A stretch of 64,000 nucleotides of DNA from Nocardia speluncae NBRC 108251 (GCF_001613245.1 NZ_BDBZ01000020.1:124001-188000); one strand, 5' to 3'; shown: positions 32,788 through 40,919, counted from the first letter of the stretch. Notes: generated by a model from the letters alone, not told the origin. A program made the numbers and translations.

Positions 32788-34185
32788 TCAGGCGCCGAGC
32801 GACCGGACCTCGCTGTCGAGCAGCGCAGCCTGGGTGACCAGGTCATTGTCTGCCGGGCTGTCTCCCAGTTGGGCGATGAGGTCCGCACGCGTCACGACGA
32901 CCAAGCCGGCATCGTCTCCCGGAGATCGGTCATAGATCTGCATTCGCCCCTCGGACAGTACGAGACAACTATCCGGCCCGGCCTCGAGCAGCCGATGGAG
33001 GTCGGCCGCCTCGACCTGCGCGCTCTTTCCGGATGATTTGTCGGTATTCATGCGCCCCGGATGCCCCGAGTGTCCGCGCGGAAACACCTTCGCGCGCCGC
33101 GGCTCGAGATGACCAGTGGGAGCACCACGGCCGGAAATCCGGAACTTGTTGCGTAGTGCGAGGGACACATAGACCAGTCCGACCAGCACCGGCACTTCGA
33201 TCAGCGGGCCCACCACCCCGGCAAGCGCTTGGCCGGAGGCTGCGCCGTAGGTGGCGATCGCGACCGCGATGGCGAGTTCGAAATTATTGCCCGCCGCGGT
33301 GAACGCCAGCGTGGTGGTCCGCTCGTATCCGAGGCCCATGAGCGCGCCGAGCAGGTAGCCGCCGCCCCACATGATCGCGAAATATGCGAGCAGCGGTACC
33401 GCGATCCGCACGACATCGAGGGGCTGGGCGGTGATTCGCTCGCCTTGCAGGGCGAACAGCACCACGATGGTGAACAGCAACCCGTACAGGGCCCACGGCC
33501 CGATGCGCGGGATCAGCGTCGCCTCGTACCAGTCGCGGCCTTTCGCGCGCTCCCCGAATCGGCGGGTGAGGTATCCCGCCAGCAACGGTATCCCGAGGAA
33601 GATCAGCACCGATTTCGCGATCTCCCAGGGCGAGGCCTCGATCGTGGCCTGCGCCAGCCCCAGCCATCCGGGCAATACCGACAGATAGAACCAGCCGAGA
33701 ACCGCGAACATGATCACCTGGAAGACCGAGTTCAGCGCCACCAGAACAGCGGCGGCTTCCCGGTCACCGCAGGCCAGATCGTTCCAGATGATCACCATGG
33801 CGATACACCGCGCGAGACCGACGATGATCAGTCCGGTTCGGTATTCGGGCAGGTCGGGCAGCAGCAGCCACGCCAGCGCGAACATCAGCGCGGGGCCGAG
33901 TAGCCAGTTCAGGACCAGCGACCCGGCCAGTAGCCGCCGGTCGCCGGTGACGGTGTCGAGGCGGTCGTAGCGGACCTTGGCCAGCACCGGGTACATCATG
34001 ATCAGCAGCCCGATCGCGATCGGCAGTGAGATCCCGTCGATTTCCACCGCGGCCAGGCCGTCGCCTAGTCCGGGTATGAGCCGGCTCAGCAGTAGCCCGG
34101 CAACCATCGCCACCCCGATCCACACCGGCAGGAACCGGTCCAGGGTGGAGAGCTTCCCCACCACACCCGGCGCGCTGCCGGTCAC
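32788..34185 (-). CDS. acr3: Acr3-type arsenite efflux permease with unusual C-terminal tail
   Basis: A 465-residue protein. Residues ~1-350 form the ten-helix Acr3 (BASS-fold) arsenite/H+ antiporter: PVWIGVAMVAGLLLSRLIPG, IGLLIMMYPVLAKVRYD, the essential helix-4 Cys127 in GLARCIAMVIIWNDLACGDR and the late NNFELAIAVAIATYGAASGQ. A basic linker (EPRRAKVFPRGHSGHPGR) then leads into ~87 residues (379-465) not found in ordinary Acr3: a soluble domain with DLHRLLEAGPDSCLVLSEGR, QIYDRSPGD and VVVTRADLIAQLG. Met379 could be a separate start, but no stop divides the two. GTG 34185 overlaps the ArsR stop (GTGA), so it is co-translated with its repressor. Confidence 0.88.
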   Translation of the reverse strand: MTGSAPGVVGKLSTLDRFLPVWIGVAMVAGLLLSRLIPGLGDGLAAVEIDGISLPIAIGLLIMMYPVLAKVRYDRLDTVTGDRRLLAGSLVLNWLLGPALMFALAWLLLPDLPEYRTGLIIVGLARCIAMVIIWNDLACGDREAAAVLVALNSVFQVIMFAVLGWFYLSVLPGWLGLAQATIEASPWEIAKSVLIFLGIPLLAGYLTRRFGERAKGRDWYEATLIPRIGPWALYGLLFTIVVLFALQGERITAQPLDVVRIAVPLLAYFAIMWGGGYLLGALMGLGYERTTTLAFTAAGNNFELAIAVAIATYGAASGQALAGVVGPLIEVPVLVGLVYVSLALRNKFRISGRGAPTGHLEPRRAKVFPRGHSGHPGRMNTDKSSGKSAQVEAADLHRLLEAGPDSCLVLSEGRMQIYDRSPGDDAGLVVVTRADLIAQLGDSPADNDLVTQAALLDSEVRSLGA

Positions 34186-34550
34186 GCGTTCACCTCGGCG
34201 GCCGCGCCGCTTTCCACCAGCAGCACCTGCGAGAGCCGGCGCAGCACTTCCGGAACCGCCCGGTAATACACCCAGGACGCGCGTCGCTCGCTGGTGAGCA
34301 GTCCCGCGCCGCGCAGCACCTTCAGGTGGTGCGAAATCGTCGGCTGGGTCAGTTCGATGCCCTCGGACAGATCGCACACGCAGGCTTCCTGCCCGGCGCG
34401 CGACGCGATCGCGCTGAGCAACTGCACCCGCACGGGATCCGACAGCGCTTTGAACAGCACCGCCAGCTCCACCGAGGCATCCGCCGACAGTGGTTCCCGG
34501 ATCCGGGCCGAGGGGCTGCATCCCTCGCCCGGCACCGGCGAATTAGACAT
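34182..34550 (-). CDS. arsR: ArsR family repressor with CVC metal site
   Basis: A 122-residue repressor of the second arsenic unit. The helix motif ACVCDLSEGIELTQPTISHH carries Cys57 and Cys59, the classic ELCVCDL-type As(III) site of the enteric ArsR group, followed by LKVLRGAGLLTSERRASWVYY. A further Cys11 may complete the site. I place the start at ATG 34550; upstream in-frame residues overlap the promoter and operator. There is almost no leader (a GATAAT -10 box just upstream) and no ribosome site, so the mRNA may be nearly leaderless. Its metal-site architecture differs from the ArsR at 31000. Confidence 0.87.
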   Translation of the reverse strand: MSNSPVPGEGCSPSARIREPLSADASVELAVLFKALSDPVRVQLLSAIASRAGQEACVCDLSEGIELTQPTISHHLKVLRGAGLLTSERRASWVYYRAVPEVLRRLSQVLLVESGAAAEVNA

Positions 34551-34553
34551 ACA

Positions 34554-34573
34554 TCGATATTGACAATTATCGA
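34554..34573. promoter_or_regulatory. Operator/promoter of the arsR-acr3 unit
   Basis: TCGATA, 8 bases, TATCGA: a perfect inverted repeat starting 4 bases upstream of the arsR start. On the minus strand GATAAT inside it is a near-consensus -10 box, so bound ArsR would block RNA polymerase directly. Confidence 0.6.
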
Positions 34574-34742
34574 ACCCATAAGGCAAACGAACGCCCGGTG
34601 AACTACCCCACGGCCGGCGCCGCCGGGTCGTCCGGCCCACCGGCGTCCGACCAGCCGGCGACTCGATGCCCTGGCGCCGGGACAACCGGAGGCGATCCCG
34701 GGCCGTTACGGAACTGCGGGGGTCGAGTGGTCGGCGGCGACC

Positions 34743-35234
34743 TCAGCGTCCGGTCGCACTGTCGATCAGTTCGCGGAGGATATCCGCATGCCCGGCATGG
34801 CGGCCCGTCTCCTCGATCATGTGGACCAGCGCCCACCGAACGGTAGGTGCCGGACGTCCGGATCGGGGGCGTGGGACGGGCGCGCCGAGATCCGCGCACC
34901 CGTCGAGCACCTCGTTCGCCCGCTGCGCCGCCTCCCGGTATCGAGCGACCACATCGGCCACGCTGTCGGTGGGAGATGCCCGGAAGGTCGCCTGCCAATC
35001 GGTGACGTTCTCGCCGAGAAATATCGAACGCTCGACAGCCGTCAGATGTTCGAGCAGCCCCAGCAGGTTCGTGCCCGACTGCACGGCCGCCGCCCGGACC
35101 TGCGGTTCCGGGGCGCCGTCGACCTTCGCCGCGATCGAGGTCCGGAGGTAGTCGAGAAAACCGCGCAGAGTCTCGGCCTCGCTGTTTCCCGTTCTGGGGG
35201 GCGGAGCGTCGACGCGGCGGGGCATGGTGGGCAC
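34743..35234 (-). CDS. DinB/DUF664-type (mycothiol-dependent fold) protein
   Basis: A 163-residue four-helix-bundle protein of the DinB superfamily. Metal-ligand candidates are His in LLGLLEHLTAVERSIF and the late VHMIEETGRHAGHADILREL with its HxxxH-like spacing, typical of DUF664/mini-circle family members. Such proteins include mycothiol- or bacillithiol-dependent transferases. Start: GTG 35234 behind AAGGAG with good spacing; a longer frame upstream lacks one. It stands alone between the arsenic unit and a TetR gene. Confidence 0.8.
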   Translation of the reverse strand: MPTMPRRVDAPPPRTGNSEAETLRGFLDYLRTSIAAKVDGAPEPQVRAAAVQSGTNLLGLLEHLTAVERSIFLGENVTDWQATFRASPTDSVADVVARYREAAQRANEVLDGCADLGAPVPRPRSGRPAPTVRWALVHMIEETGRHAGHADILRELIDSATGR

Positions 35235-35370
35235 GATGGTCTCCTTCTCGAGCCGGGCTGCACCCTGAGCTTGCCGGACACACGAGCACCTGGCACGAAA
35301 ACTTGCCGTTCCAGCAATTTGGGAGCCATGGGTCTTACCGGCCCGGGAGCTCGGCATCGGGAGCGAGGCT

Positions 35371-35997
35371 TCAGCCCACTATTGCGGGGGTCAGCCGCGG
35401 AACCGGCGGTAGCGGTGCGGCCTCCGAGGTAGCGCGGAACGCCTCGATCACGAAGGCGGCGAAGCGCCGGGAAGCCGCGGTGCGCGCAGCCTGCGAGCCG
35501 GGTTGGATACCTCGGTGCGCCATGAGCATCAGCATCAGGTCTTCCAGCACGAAATCGGGGCGGAGGTGCCCGGTTTCCTTGGCTCGGCGCGCCAGTTCGG
35601 CGACCGATTTCAGCGCGTACTCCCGGCTCGCGGCGAAATCCAGGGCGTTCGGGAACGTCGACATGAAGGCTTCGGTGAAGCCTCGGCTGCGCGCGTTCAA
35701 GTCGAACGTCCGCTCGATGACGTGACAGAAGCCGCGCCACGGGTCCGGATCGGCCAGGCCCTCGTCGGCGATGGCGTGACAGATCCGCATCTGGTCGGCG
35801 AATGCTTCGGTTGCCAGGGATTCCTTGGCCGGGAAATGGCGATACAGGGTGGCGGGCCCCACCTCTGCGAGCCGCGCGATCTCCCGCATCGGCACGTTCA
35901 GCCCCTCGGTGGCGAACAGGGTGCGCGCCGCATCGAGGATGCGTTCGCGGTTGTCCCTGGCGTCGGAGCGCCGCGGGTGAGTCAAATGATCGGGCAC
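35371..35997 (-). CDS. TetR family regulator divergent from quinone oxidoreductase
   Basis: A 208-residue repressor. The HTH is RERILDAARTLFATEGLNVP, MREIARLAEVGPATLYRHFP, AKESLATEAFA. The C-terminal domain resembles the TetR_C_33/SbtR-like group (GRPDFVLEDLMLMLMAHRGI-like end: LRPDFVLEDLMLMLMAHRGI). I prefer GTG 35997 because the ATG 16 codons upstream (36045) would place an inverted repeat inside the coding region. The repeat lies between this gene and the oxidoreductase at 36099, so the protein probably represses both. Confidence 0.85.
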   Translation of the reverse strand: MPDHLTHPRRSDARDNRERILDAARTLFATEGLNVPMREIARLAEVGPATLYRHFPAKESLATEAFADQMRICHAIADEGLADPDPWRGFCHVIERTFDLNARSRGFTEAFMSTFPNALDFAASREYALKSVAELARRAKETGHLRPDFVLEDLMLMLMAHRGIQPGSQAARTAASRRFAAFVIEAFRATSEAAPLPPVPRLTPAIVG

Positions 35998-36014
35998 CCC
36001 TCTCACTTTAGCTA

Positions 36015-36034
36015 AACGGACGGGGGCGTCCGTT
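36015..36034. promoter_or_regulatory. TetR operator candidate
   Basis: AACGGACG, 4 bases (GGGG), CGTCCGTT: perfect 8-base arms in the 101-base divergent gap between the TetR gene and the quinone oxidoreductase. Its size and placement are typical of a TetR dimer site. Confidence 0.6.
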
Positions 36035-36098
36035 AGCGTCGGCAACGAGCGAGACGAGCCATTGTCTCCGCCGACCGAACCCAGAACGAGGAGAGACA

Positions 36099-37058
36099 GT
36101 GAAAGCAGTCGTCATCCAGTCATTCGGCAGCCCGGACGGGCTGGCCGTCATCGATACCCCAGCCCCCGTTCCCGGCCCGGGACAGGTGACGATAGCCACC
36201 GAGGCGATCGGCGTCGGCGGTGTCGACGCGATGATCCGCCGCGGCACCCTCGCCGGATACGGCATCGAGGAAGGCCATATCCCCGGTTCCGAGGTCGCCG
36301 GAACCGTCACGGCCGTCGGCGAGGGGGTCGATACCTCGTGGACCGGCAAGCGTGTGTGGGCGTTCACCGGCCGCGGCGGGGGCTATGTGGAACAAGCCCT
36401 CGCCTCGGCCGACGAGATCCTGCCCCTGCCCACAGATCTGTCCGTCACCGACGCGGTCACCCTCGGAAGTTCCGGAATGGTCGCCCATTTCGCCCTGGCC
36501 CACGCTCATTTCGCGTTCGGGGAGACCGTGCTGGTACGCGGCGCGGCCGGCAGTATCGGCGTTATGGCGGTCCAATTGGCGGCCCGTGGCGGCGCCGGCG
36601 CCGTGGCGGTGACGACTTCCTCGGCGGAACGCGGCGACCGGCTCCGCGCCCTCGGCGCAACCCATGTGGTGGACCGATCCGGCGCAGGCGCCGACGCCCC
36701 CATCGACTACGACGTGATCCTCGACATCATTTCCGGGCCGGATATGCCGATGTTCCTCGACAAACTCGCACCGAAAGGCCGCATGGTCGCCGCCGGCGCC
36801 GTCGCAGGCTTCCCGCCACCGGATTTCGGCGCGGCCATGCTGAATTCGTTCTTGAAGTCGCTGTCGTTCGCGACCTTCAGCGCCGACACGGTCGCGCCGG
36901 CGGACCGCCGTGCCGTCCAACTCGACCAGTGGGCCGCCGCCGGTCGCGGCGACCTGCAGGCAGTCGTACACGAATCGCTCCCCCTGGAGAAAGCCGCACT
37001 CGCACACCGGAAGATGGACGAGGGCGAAGTGTTCGGCCGAATCGTCCTGACCCCGTAG
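36099..37058 (+). CDS. Zinc-free quinone oxidoreductase (MDR family)
   Basis: A 319-residue medium-chain reductase. It opens MKAVVIQSFGSPDGLAVIDT and carries IPGSEVAGTVTAVGEGVD, GYVEQALAS, the Rossmann VLVRGAAGSIGVMAVQLA and LGATHVVDRS. The structural and catalytic zinc ligands of alcohol dehydrogenases are missing, placing it in the QOR/zeta-crystallin branch that reduces quinones or enones with NADPH. AGGAGAG precedes ATG 36099. The divergent TetR and its operator imply induction by a small electrophile or drug. Confidence 0.87.
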   Translation: MKAVVIQSFGSPDGLAVIDTPAPVPGPGQVTIATEAIGVGGVDAMIRRGTLAGYGIEEGHIPGSEVAGTVTAVGEGVDTSWTGKRVWAFTGRGGGYVEQALASADEILPLPTDLSVTDAVTLGSSGMVAHFALAHAHFAFGETVLVRGAAGSIGVMAVQLAARGGAGAVAVTTSSAERGDRLRALGATHVVDRSGAGADAPIDYDVILDIISGPDMPMFLDKLAPKGRMVAAGAVAGFPPPDFGAAMLNSFLKSLSFATFSADTVAPADRRAVQLDQWAAAGRGDLQAVVHESLPLEKAALAHRKMDEGEVFGRIVLTP

Positions 37059-37273
37059 CCGACACACGAACCATCCGGGCATCAGGGCGCCCGTGATCGC
37101 ACAGACTGCGGCAACGTCGGGCACAGTCCCCGAAAACGTAACGACGAATACGCTGGGCCCGGTGACCAGCACTCATCCGCCCGGATGGCAGCGTCGGCAC
37201 AACGAGGCAGCGCGTCCGCGAACTCGGTCGGCTCGGCCGCTGCGTGCGCAGCGGCCCGAACCGAATTCGACGA

Positions 37274-37684
37274 TCAATCGAGCACGGCGTACGCCTCGAC
37301 CTCGACGAGCACATCGGGTTCGAAGAGGTAGTCGACGCCGATCGCCGACAGCGGCGGTAGCGGCTGGGGTATCCCCAGCTCGTCGACAACGCTGCCCAAC
37401 CCCGCGACGAAATCGTCGTATTTGTCCGGGCTCCAGTTCGTGACGAAGAAACGCAGACGTACGACGTCGGCGAACGTCGCGCCCGCCCCCGCCAGGCCGC
37501 GCGCCGTACTGCGCAGGGCGTGTGCGACCTGGCCGGCGAGGTCACCGGTCGCGACGGGGTTACCGTCGGCGTCGCGCGCGATCTGCCCGGCGACGTGCAC
37601 CTGGCGGCTGCCGGTGGCAATCGAAACGTGGTGGTAGGGAACGGGCGCGAACATACCTTCGGGGGTGAGTAGCTGCACTGCCAT
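37274..37684 (-). CDS. RidA (YjgF/YER057c/UK114) family protein
   Basis: A 136-residue trimer-forming protein. PYHHVSIATGSRQVHVAGQI with ARDADGNPVATGDLAGQVAH, LRSTARGLAGAGATFADVVR, and the C-terminal LFEPDVLVEVEAYAVLD match the Rid family. The Arg expected for imine deaminase activity lies before the last strand; in this copy the region reads PLPPLSAIGVDYLFEPD without the usual R-x-x, so it may be a Rid subgroup lacking classic enamine hydrolysis. ATG 37684 has AAAGGACC upstream. It is divergent from an HxlR gene with a repeat between. Confidence 0.85.
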   Translation of the reverse strand: MAVQLLTPEGMFAPVPYHHVSIATGSRQVHVAGQIARDADGNPVATGDLAGQVAHALRSTARGLAGAGATFADVVRLRFFVTNWSPDKYDDFVAGLGSVVDELGIPQPLPPLSAIGVDYLFEPDVLVEVEAYAVLD

Positions 37685-37708
37685 GGGTGGTCCTTTCGCT
37701 GGTGGAAG

Positions 37709-37729
37709 CAGGTATCCAATTTCTACCTG
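37709..37729. promoter_or_regulatory. Candidate HxlR operator between ridA-like and hxlR-like genes
   Basis: CAGGTA, 9 bases, TACCTG: a perfect inverted repeat in the 79-base divergent gap. The arm AGGTA/TACCT also occurs, fused, in the TAGGTACCTA palindrome next to the other HxlR gene at 30095. Confidence 0.5.
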
Positions 37730-37763
37730 GTGCCCGAAGGGAACTTCAACGAGACTAGGTTTC

Positions 37764-38153
37764 ATGACGGAAACCACCGCACCGGCCCCGCAGCTCACCC
37801 AACAGCACCGCGACCTGCTCGATCAGGTGCTCGACAAGTGGTCGCTGCGGATCCTCGATGCACTGTGCGAGCACGGACCGTTGCGTTTCAACGGTCTCCG
37901 CCGGGCCATACCGGTGGTGACCCAGAAATCGCTCACCGCCGCGCTGCGCCGCCTCGAACGCAACGGGATGATCGAGCGGATCGTCACCGGCACCCGCCCC
38001 GTCGCGGTCGAATACCGCCTGACAGCGCTCGGCAGATCGCTACAGGATCTCCTCGACGCACTCCTGAACTGGGCGACGGGCACCTTGCCCGAGGTCGAAC
38101 GCGCCCGCACGGAATTCGACGACCGGCTGGAGGCGGATCGGCAAGCGCTGTAG
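37764..38153 (+). CDS. HxlR-type winged-helix regulator
   Basis: A 129-residue regulator: LDQVLDKWSLRILDALCEHG, LRFNGLRRAIPVVTQKSLTA, ALRRLERNGMIERIV, then the wing VAVEYRLTALGRSLQDLLDA. The N-terminal Cys of the redox-sensing subset is missing; the only Cys is in helix 2 (ALCEHG), so another signal is likely. ATG 37764 is the conserved start. It controls the divergent RidA-like gene by position. A second HxlR C-terminal remnant lies just downstream. Confidence 0.85.
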   Translation: MTETTAPAPQLTQQHRDLLDQVLDKWSLRILDALCEHGPLRFNGLRRAIPVVTQKSLTAALRRLERNGMIERIVTGTRPVAVEYRLTALGRSLQDLLDALLNWATGTLPEVERARTEFDDRLEADRQAL

Positions 38154-38220
38154 CACCGCGACCCGGCTGCGAGAACCGGCGGTCATACCCGCAGGGTGCG
38201 GGCAAGGAGTTCGGCCTGAC

Positions 38221-38358
38221 GGACGGGTCGACTACGAATTGACCCCGCTGGGTCGCAGCCTGCTCACCATCATCGACCCCTTGGTCGCGTGGACGCGCGA
38301 ACACCGGACGGAAATTGTCGCCGCGCGGTCCGAATTCGACGCGCGTCCCGAGTCCTGA
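38221..38358 (+). pseudogene. C-terminal remnant of a second HxlR-type gene
   Basis: From 38227 the frame reads VDYELTPLGRSLLTIIDPLV then AWTREHRTEIVAARSEFDAR and a stop at 38356. This is the wing and last helix of an HxlR protein, but the helix-turn-helix is absent and no start exists. It differs in sequence from the neighbouring intact HxlR (VEYRLTALGRSLQDLLDALL), so it is not a simple recent duplicate. Probably a decayed copy after deletion. Confidence 0.6.
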
Positions 38359-38366
38359 TCCCGCGT

Positions 38367-38987
38367 TCAGGCCATTTCCGGCACCCGCAGATGCGCGAGC
38401 GCCAATTCGAACTCCCGCACGTCGAGCGCTTCGACACCGGTCTGCCGGGCCGCATCCACCCGCAGCGAAGCCGACTGCTCCCGGCTCGCCCGCATCGCCG
38501 CAGCACTGCTGTAGCTGGTACACGAGACCGCGCGGCCGGACCTGCGGTTGATCATCAGACTCGCACTGCAGAACCCGTCCAGCTGCTCCATCGCGGGCAG
38601 GGTGGCGGACTTGTAGATCTCCACGGCCGAATCGATCCGGCTCGGATCGGTCTTCACCCAGGTCGCACGCGCACAAGCTCCCTCGCTGACACGGTGCGCC
38701 CGGTGCAGTCCGGCAATCTCCCATTCCTCGATCTGCGCACTGCCGCCGAACATGGCCAGCCCCTGGTCGCGGAGAGGAGCGACCCGCTGTTTACTCTCGT
38801 CCATCGCCTCCTGCGACTCCCACGAGCTGGTAGCGATGCAATGCCCGTTATCCCGGTCGACCAGCAGCGACATCCCCATACACCCGGGAATCTCCCGCAA
38901 CCCGGGCAGGACTTCATCGCGCATATACGCGATCCCGGAATCGATAGCGGAGGGTCGCGCCTGAATTCTGGTAGATCGCGCGAACAC
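38367..38987 (-). CDS. Tandem dimeric alpha/beta-barrel (ABM-like) protein
   Basis: A 206-residue protein made of two ~95-residue repeats of the antibiotic-biosynthesis-monooxygenase fold. Repeat 1: STRIQARPSAIDSGIAYMRD, LPGLREIPGCMGMSLLVDRD, CIATSSWESQEAMDES; repeat 2: ATWVKTDPSRIDSAVEIYKS, LPAMEQLDGFCSASLMINRR, CTSYSSAAAMRASREQ. No heme or flavin motif is obvious. Start GTG 38987 with GAGGGGGTGG upstream. It converges with the HxlR remnant with an 8-base gap. Function unknown. Confidence 0.75.
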   Translation of the reverse strand: MFARSTRIQARPSAIDSGIAYMRDEVLPGLREIPGCMGMSLLVDRDNGHCIATSSWESQEAMDESKQRVAPLRDQGLAMFGGSAQIEEWEIAGLHRAHRVSEGACARATWVKTDPSRIDSAVEIYKSATLPAMEQLDGFCSASLMINRRSGRAVSCTSYSSAAAMRASREQSASLRVDAARQTGVEALDVREFELALAHLRVPEMA

Positions 38988-39407
38988 GACCCACCCCCTC
39001 TCTGCTCGGGGCGGCACCCCGGTGGCGCCACCGGTCCCTCCACCCTGCTCCCCCACCACCGCACAGGCAAGGGGTAGCCGGTCGCGGTCCCACGACTCCC
39101 GCAGTGCACAGCGGTTGTCCGGTCCTCATCGACCGTCACGCTGCGGCCACTACCGGTAACCGGGCCGGTCGCACCGGGATGCCCGGCATGATGTCGCCGG
39201 GTGCCGCACGCGGAAACCGCGATGAAGACGACGCCTATTTCCAGGAGCGCAATCAGCGCGGCCGGCTCGCCTGAATTTCAGGTTTCGCTGCCGGGCCGGT
39301 GACCGGGCAGCGTCACTGGGGAATTCGCCGTGTGTGGCGATCGATCGGCGGCCGGACTGTCGCAGGTTGCGGAATCTCGGCCATCGCGGACACCCTAGGC
39401 TGTCGCC
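38988..39407. other. 420-base interval without a supported gene
   Basis: Divergent promoters for the ABM-like protein and the phosphotransferase must lie here. No frame on either strand combines a start, ribosome site and protein-like composition. I see no large repeat. Confidence 0.4.
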
Positions 39408-40244
39408 GTGCCGGGAAAAGATGCTCTGTCGAACGCTCACCGGGCCTTACTGGACAGCTGGTTCGCGCGCTGGGAGGCCCTCGCGGACCACTCGTGGCCG
39501 CTGCAGGATACGACGGTATTGCGGGTCCGCGCGGACGGCGGCGACTTCATCGTCAAGGCATCCCGGACGAGTCACCATATCGATCGGGAAATCGCGGCAC
39601 ATCGGTCGTTCCTGTCGTCGTCCACCGCCGCGGTACCACGTCTCGTACACGCTGACGTGGAAGCGAAGATCCTCGTCGCGACCTATCTACCGGGCGAGCT
39701 CGTCGAAGGTACAGCGGCGGAATGGGTTACGTCGACGTACCGCAAGGCCGGACAGGTACTCGATGCCCTGCTGGTTCCGGGAGAGGTATCCCCGGATTAC
39801 GTCGGCAACCTACGGGATAGAGGACTTCGATCGATCACTGATGCCGGCGGACTGGTCACCGCCGGGCATCTCGACGAACTCCGGAAACGACTGACGAACA
39901 TCGCTTCCCGCCCCGTGCGACTGTCGTTCACTCACGGCGACTACCACCCTCGTAACTGGCTACTCCACGACGGCGATCTCGCGGTGATCGATTTCGGCCG
40001 TGCGGACCAACGGCACTGGACCAGTGATCTGGTGCGTTTACAGGCCCAGCAGTTCGCCGCACGACCGGATCTGGCCGCGGCGTTCACCACCGGGCTCGGA
40101 CGCGAATTCGGCGAAGAAGACCTCGAGATTCTCGAACTCGAATGGATGTATCAGGCGATCACGACGGTGGTCTGGGCGCACGGGATAGGCGACGTCCCGT
40201 TCGAGGAGCACGGTCGTCGGATGATTGCCAGAATTGTGAACTAG
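39408..40244 (+). CDS. Aminoglycoside-phosphotransferase-fold kinase (APH family)
   Basis: A 278-residue small-molecule kinase. N-lobe VLRVRADGGDFIVKAS (ATP Lys), IDREIAAHRSFL (Glu pair), then the Brenner motif FTHGDYHPRNWLLHD with catalytic Asp and Asn, and VIDFGRADQRHW as the metal-binding Asp-Phe-Gly. Family members phosphorylate aminoglycosides, choline, homoserine, sugars or viomycin-type drugs; the acceptor is unknown, and resistance should not be assumed. Start GTG 39408; no strong ribosome site. A GNAT gene follows 85 bases downstream. Confidence 0.82.
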   Translation: MPGKDALSNAHRALLDSWFARWEALADHSWPLQDTTVLRVRADGGDFIVKASRTSHHIDREIAAHRSFLSSSTAAVPRLVHADVEAKILVATYLPGELVEGTAAEWVTSTYRKAGQVLDALLVPGEVSPDYVGNLRDRGLRSITDAGGLVTAGHLDELRKRLTNIASRPVRLSFTHGDYHPRNWLLHDGDLAVIDFGRADQRHWTSDLVRLQAQQFAARPDLAAAFTTGLGREFGEEDLEILELEWMYQAITTVVWAHGIGDVPFEEHGRRMIARIVN

Positions 40245-40329
40245 TCCATGGTCGCCGGGCTTCCCGGCCGTCGCGGCCGCACCGGCAGCGTCCAGGGCCA
40301 TGGGATCGTCCAGCCGAAGGGAGTAGGGA

Positions 40330-40839
40330 ATGCCGAATATGCGCCGGGCGCATCTCTCGGACCATCACACGATCGTCGGATGTGTGCAGCGGTGGTGGGG
40401 CGATTCGCGCACGCCCGAACAAGCCCGCGAACTCTCCCTGCTGCTACCCAAACTGTTCCTGCAGTTCTTCTCCCACACCAGCCTTGTGCAGGAGGACGAC
40501 ACCGGAATCACGGCGTTTCTCGTCGGCTTCTATGCCACCGACAACCAGCACGAGGCTTATATCCATTTCGTAGGTGTCGACCCGCGGCTGCGCGGGCAGG
40601 GCGTCGCGCGCACGTTGTACGAGGAGTTCTTCCGGCGCGCCGCCGAGACCGGTCGCCGGGAGGTGCGTGCGATCACCGCGCCCACGAATACCGGGTCCAT
40701 AGCATTCCACCGCGCCATGGGCTTCGAACTGGAGAAGGGTGATCTCGAGATCGAGGGCCTACCGGTTCACCGCGACTACGACGGCCCCGGACAAGACCGT
40801 GTGTGTTTCCATCGGAAGCTCACCGTCGCCCCGGTGTGA
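40330..40839 (+). CDS. GNAT family N-acetyltransferase
   Basis: A 169-residue acetyltransferase. The core shows YIHFVGVDPRLRGQGVARTL with the acetyl-CoA pyrophosphate loop RGQGVA, followed by EVRAITAPTNTGSIAFHRAM and GFELEKGD (motif B). N-terminal MRRAHLSDHHTIVGCVQRWW is the acceptor side. The acceptor is unknown. It starts ATG 40330 after a weak AGGGA, on the same strand as the phosphotransferase and possibly co-transcribed. A strong hairpin follows at 40878. Confidence 0.85.
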   Translation: MPNMRRAHLSDHHTIVGCVQRWWGDSRTPEQARELSLLLPKLFLQFFSHTSLVQEDDTGITAFLVGFYATDNQHEAYIHFVGVDPRLRGQGVARTLYEEFFRRAAETGRREVRAITAPTNTGSIAFHRAMGFELEKGDLEIEGLPVHRDYDGPGQDRVCFHRKLTVAPV

Positions 40840-40877
40840 TCCCGCGCGCACGGACCGGGTATTTCTCCCGCGTCCCC

Positions 40878-40906
40878 GGCGCCCGGCACGATGTGTGCCA
40901 GGCGCC
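40878..40906. terminator. Hairpin between converging GNAT and P450 genes
   Basis: GGCGCC-C-GGCAC, loop GATGT, GTGCC-A-GGCGCC: a 12-position stem with one mismatch, 38 bases after the GNAT stop and 13 bases past the P450 stop. It lacks a T run but high-GC actinobacteria often use such hairpins; it likely serves both genes. Confidence 0.6.
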
Positions 40907-40919
40907 GAACACTCCTTGT

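Noticed and set aside
34550..34685. Longer start for the second ArsR at 34685
   Set aside because: The extra N-terminus is Arg/Pro-rich, unlike ArsR, and would cover the operator and -10 box.
35997..36045. Longer TetR start at ATG 36045
   Set aside because: It would put a perfect inverted repeat (operator candidate) inside the coding region.
39408..40244. Calling the APH-fold kinase an antibiotic resistance gene
   Set aside because: Only the generic kinase motifs are visible; the acceptor cannot be inferred.
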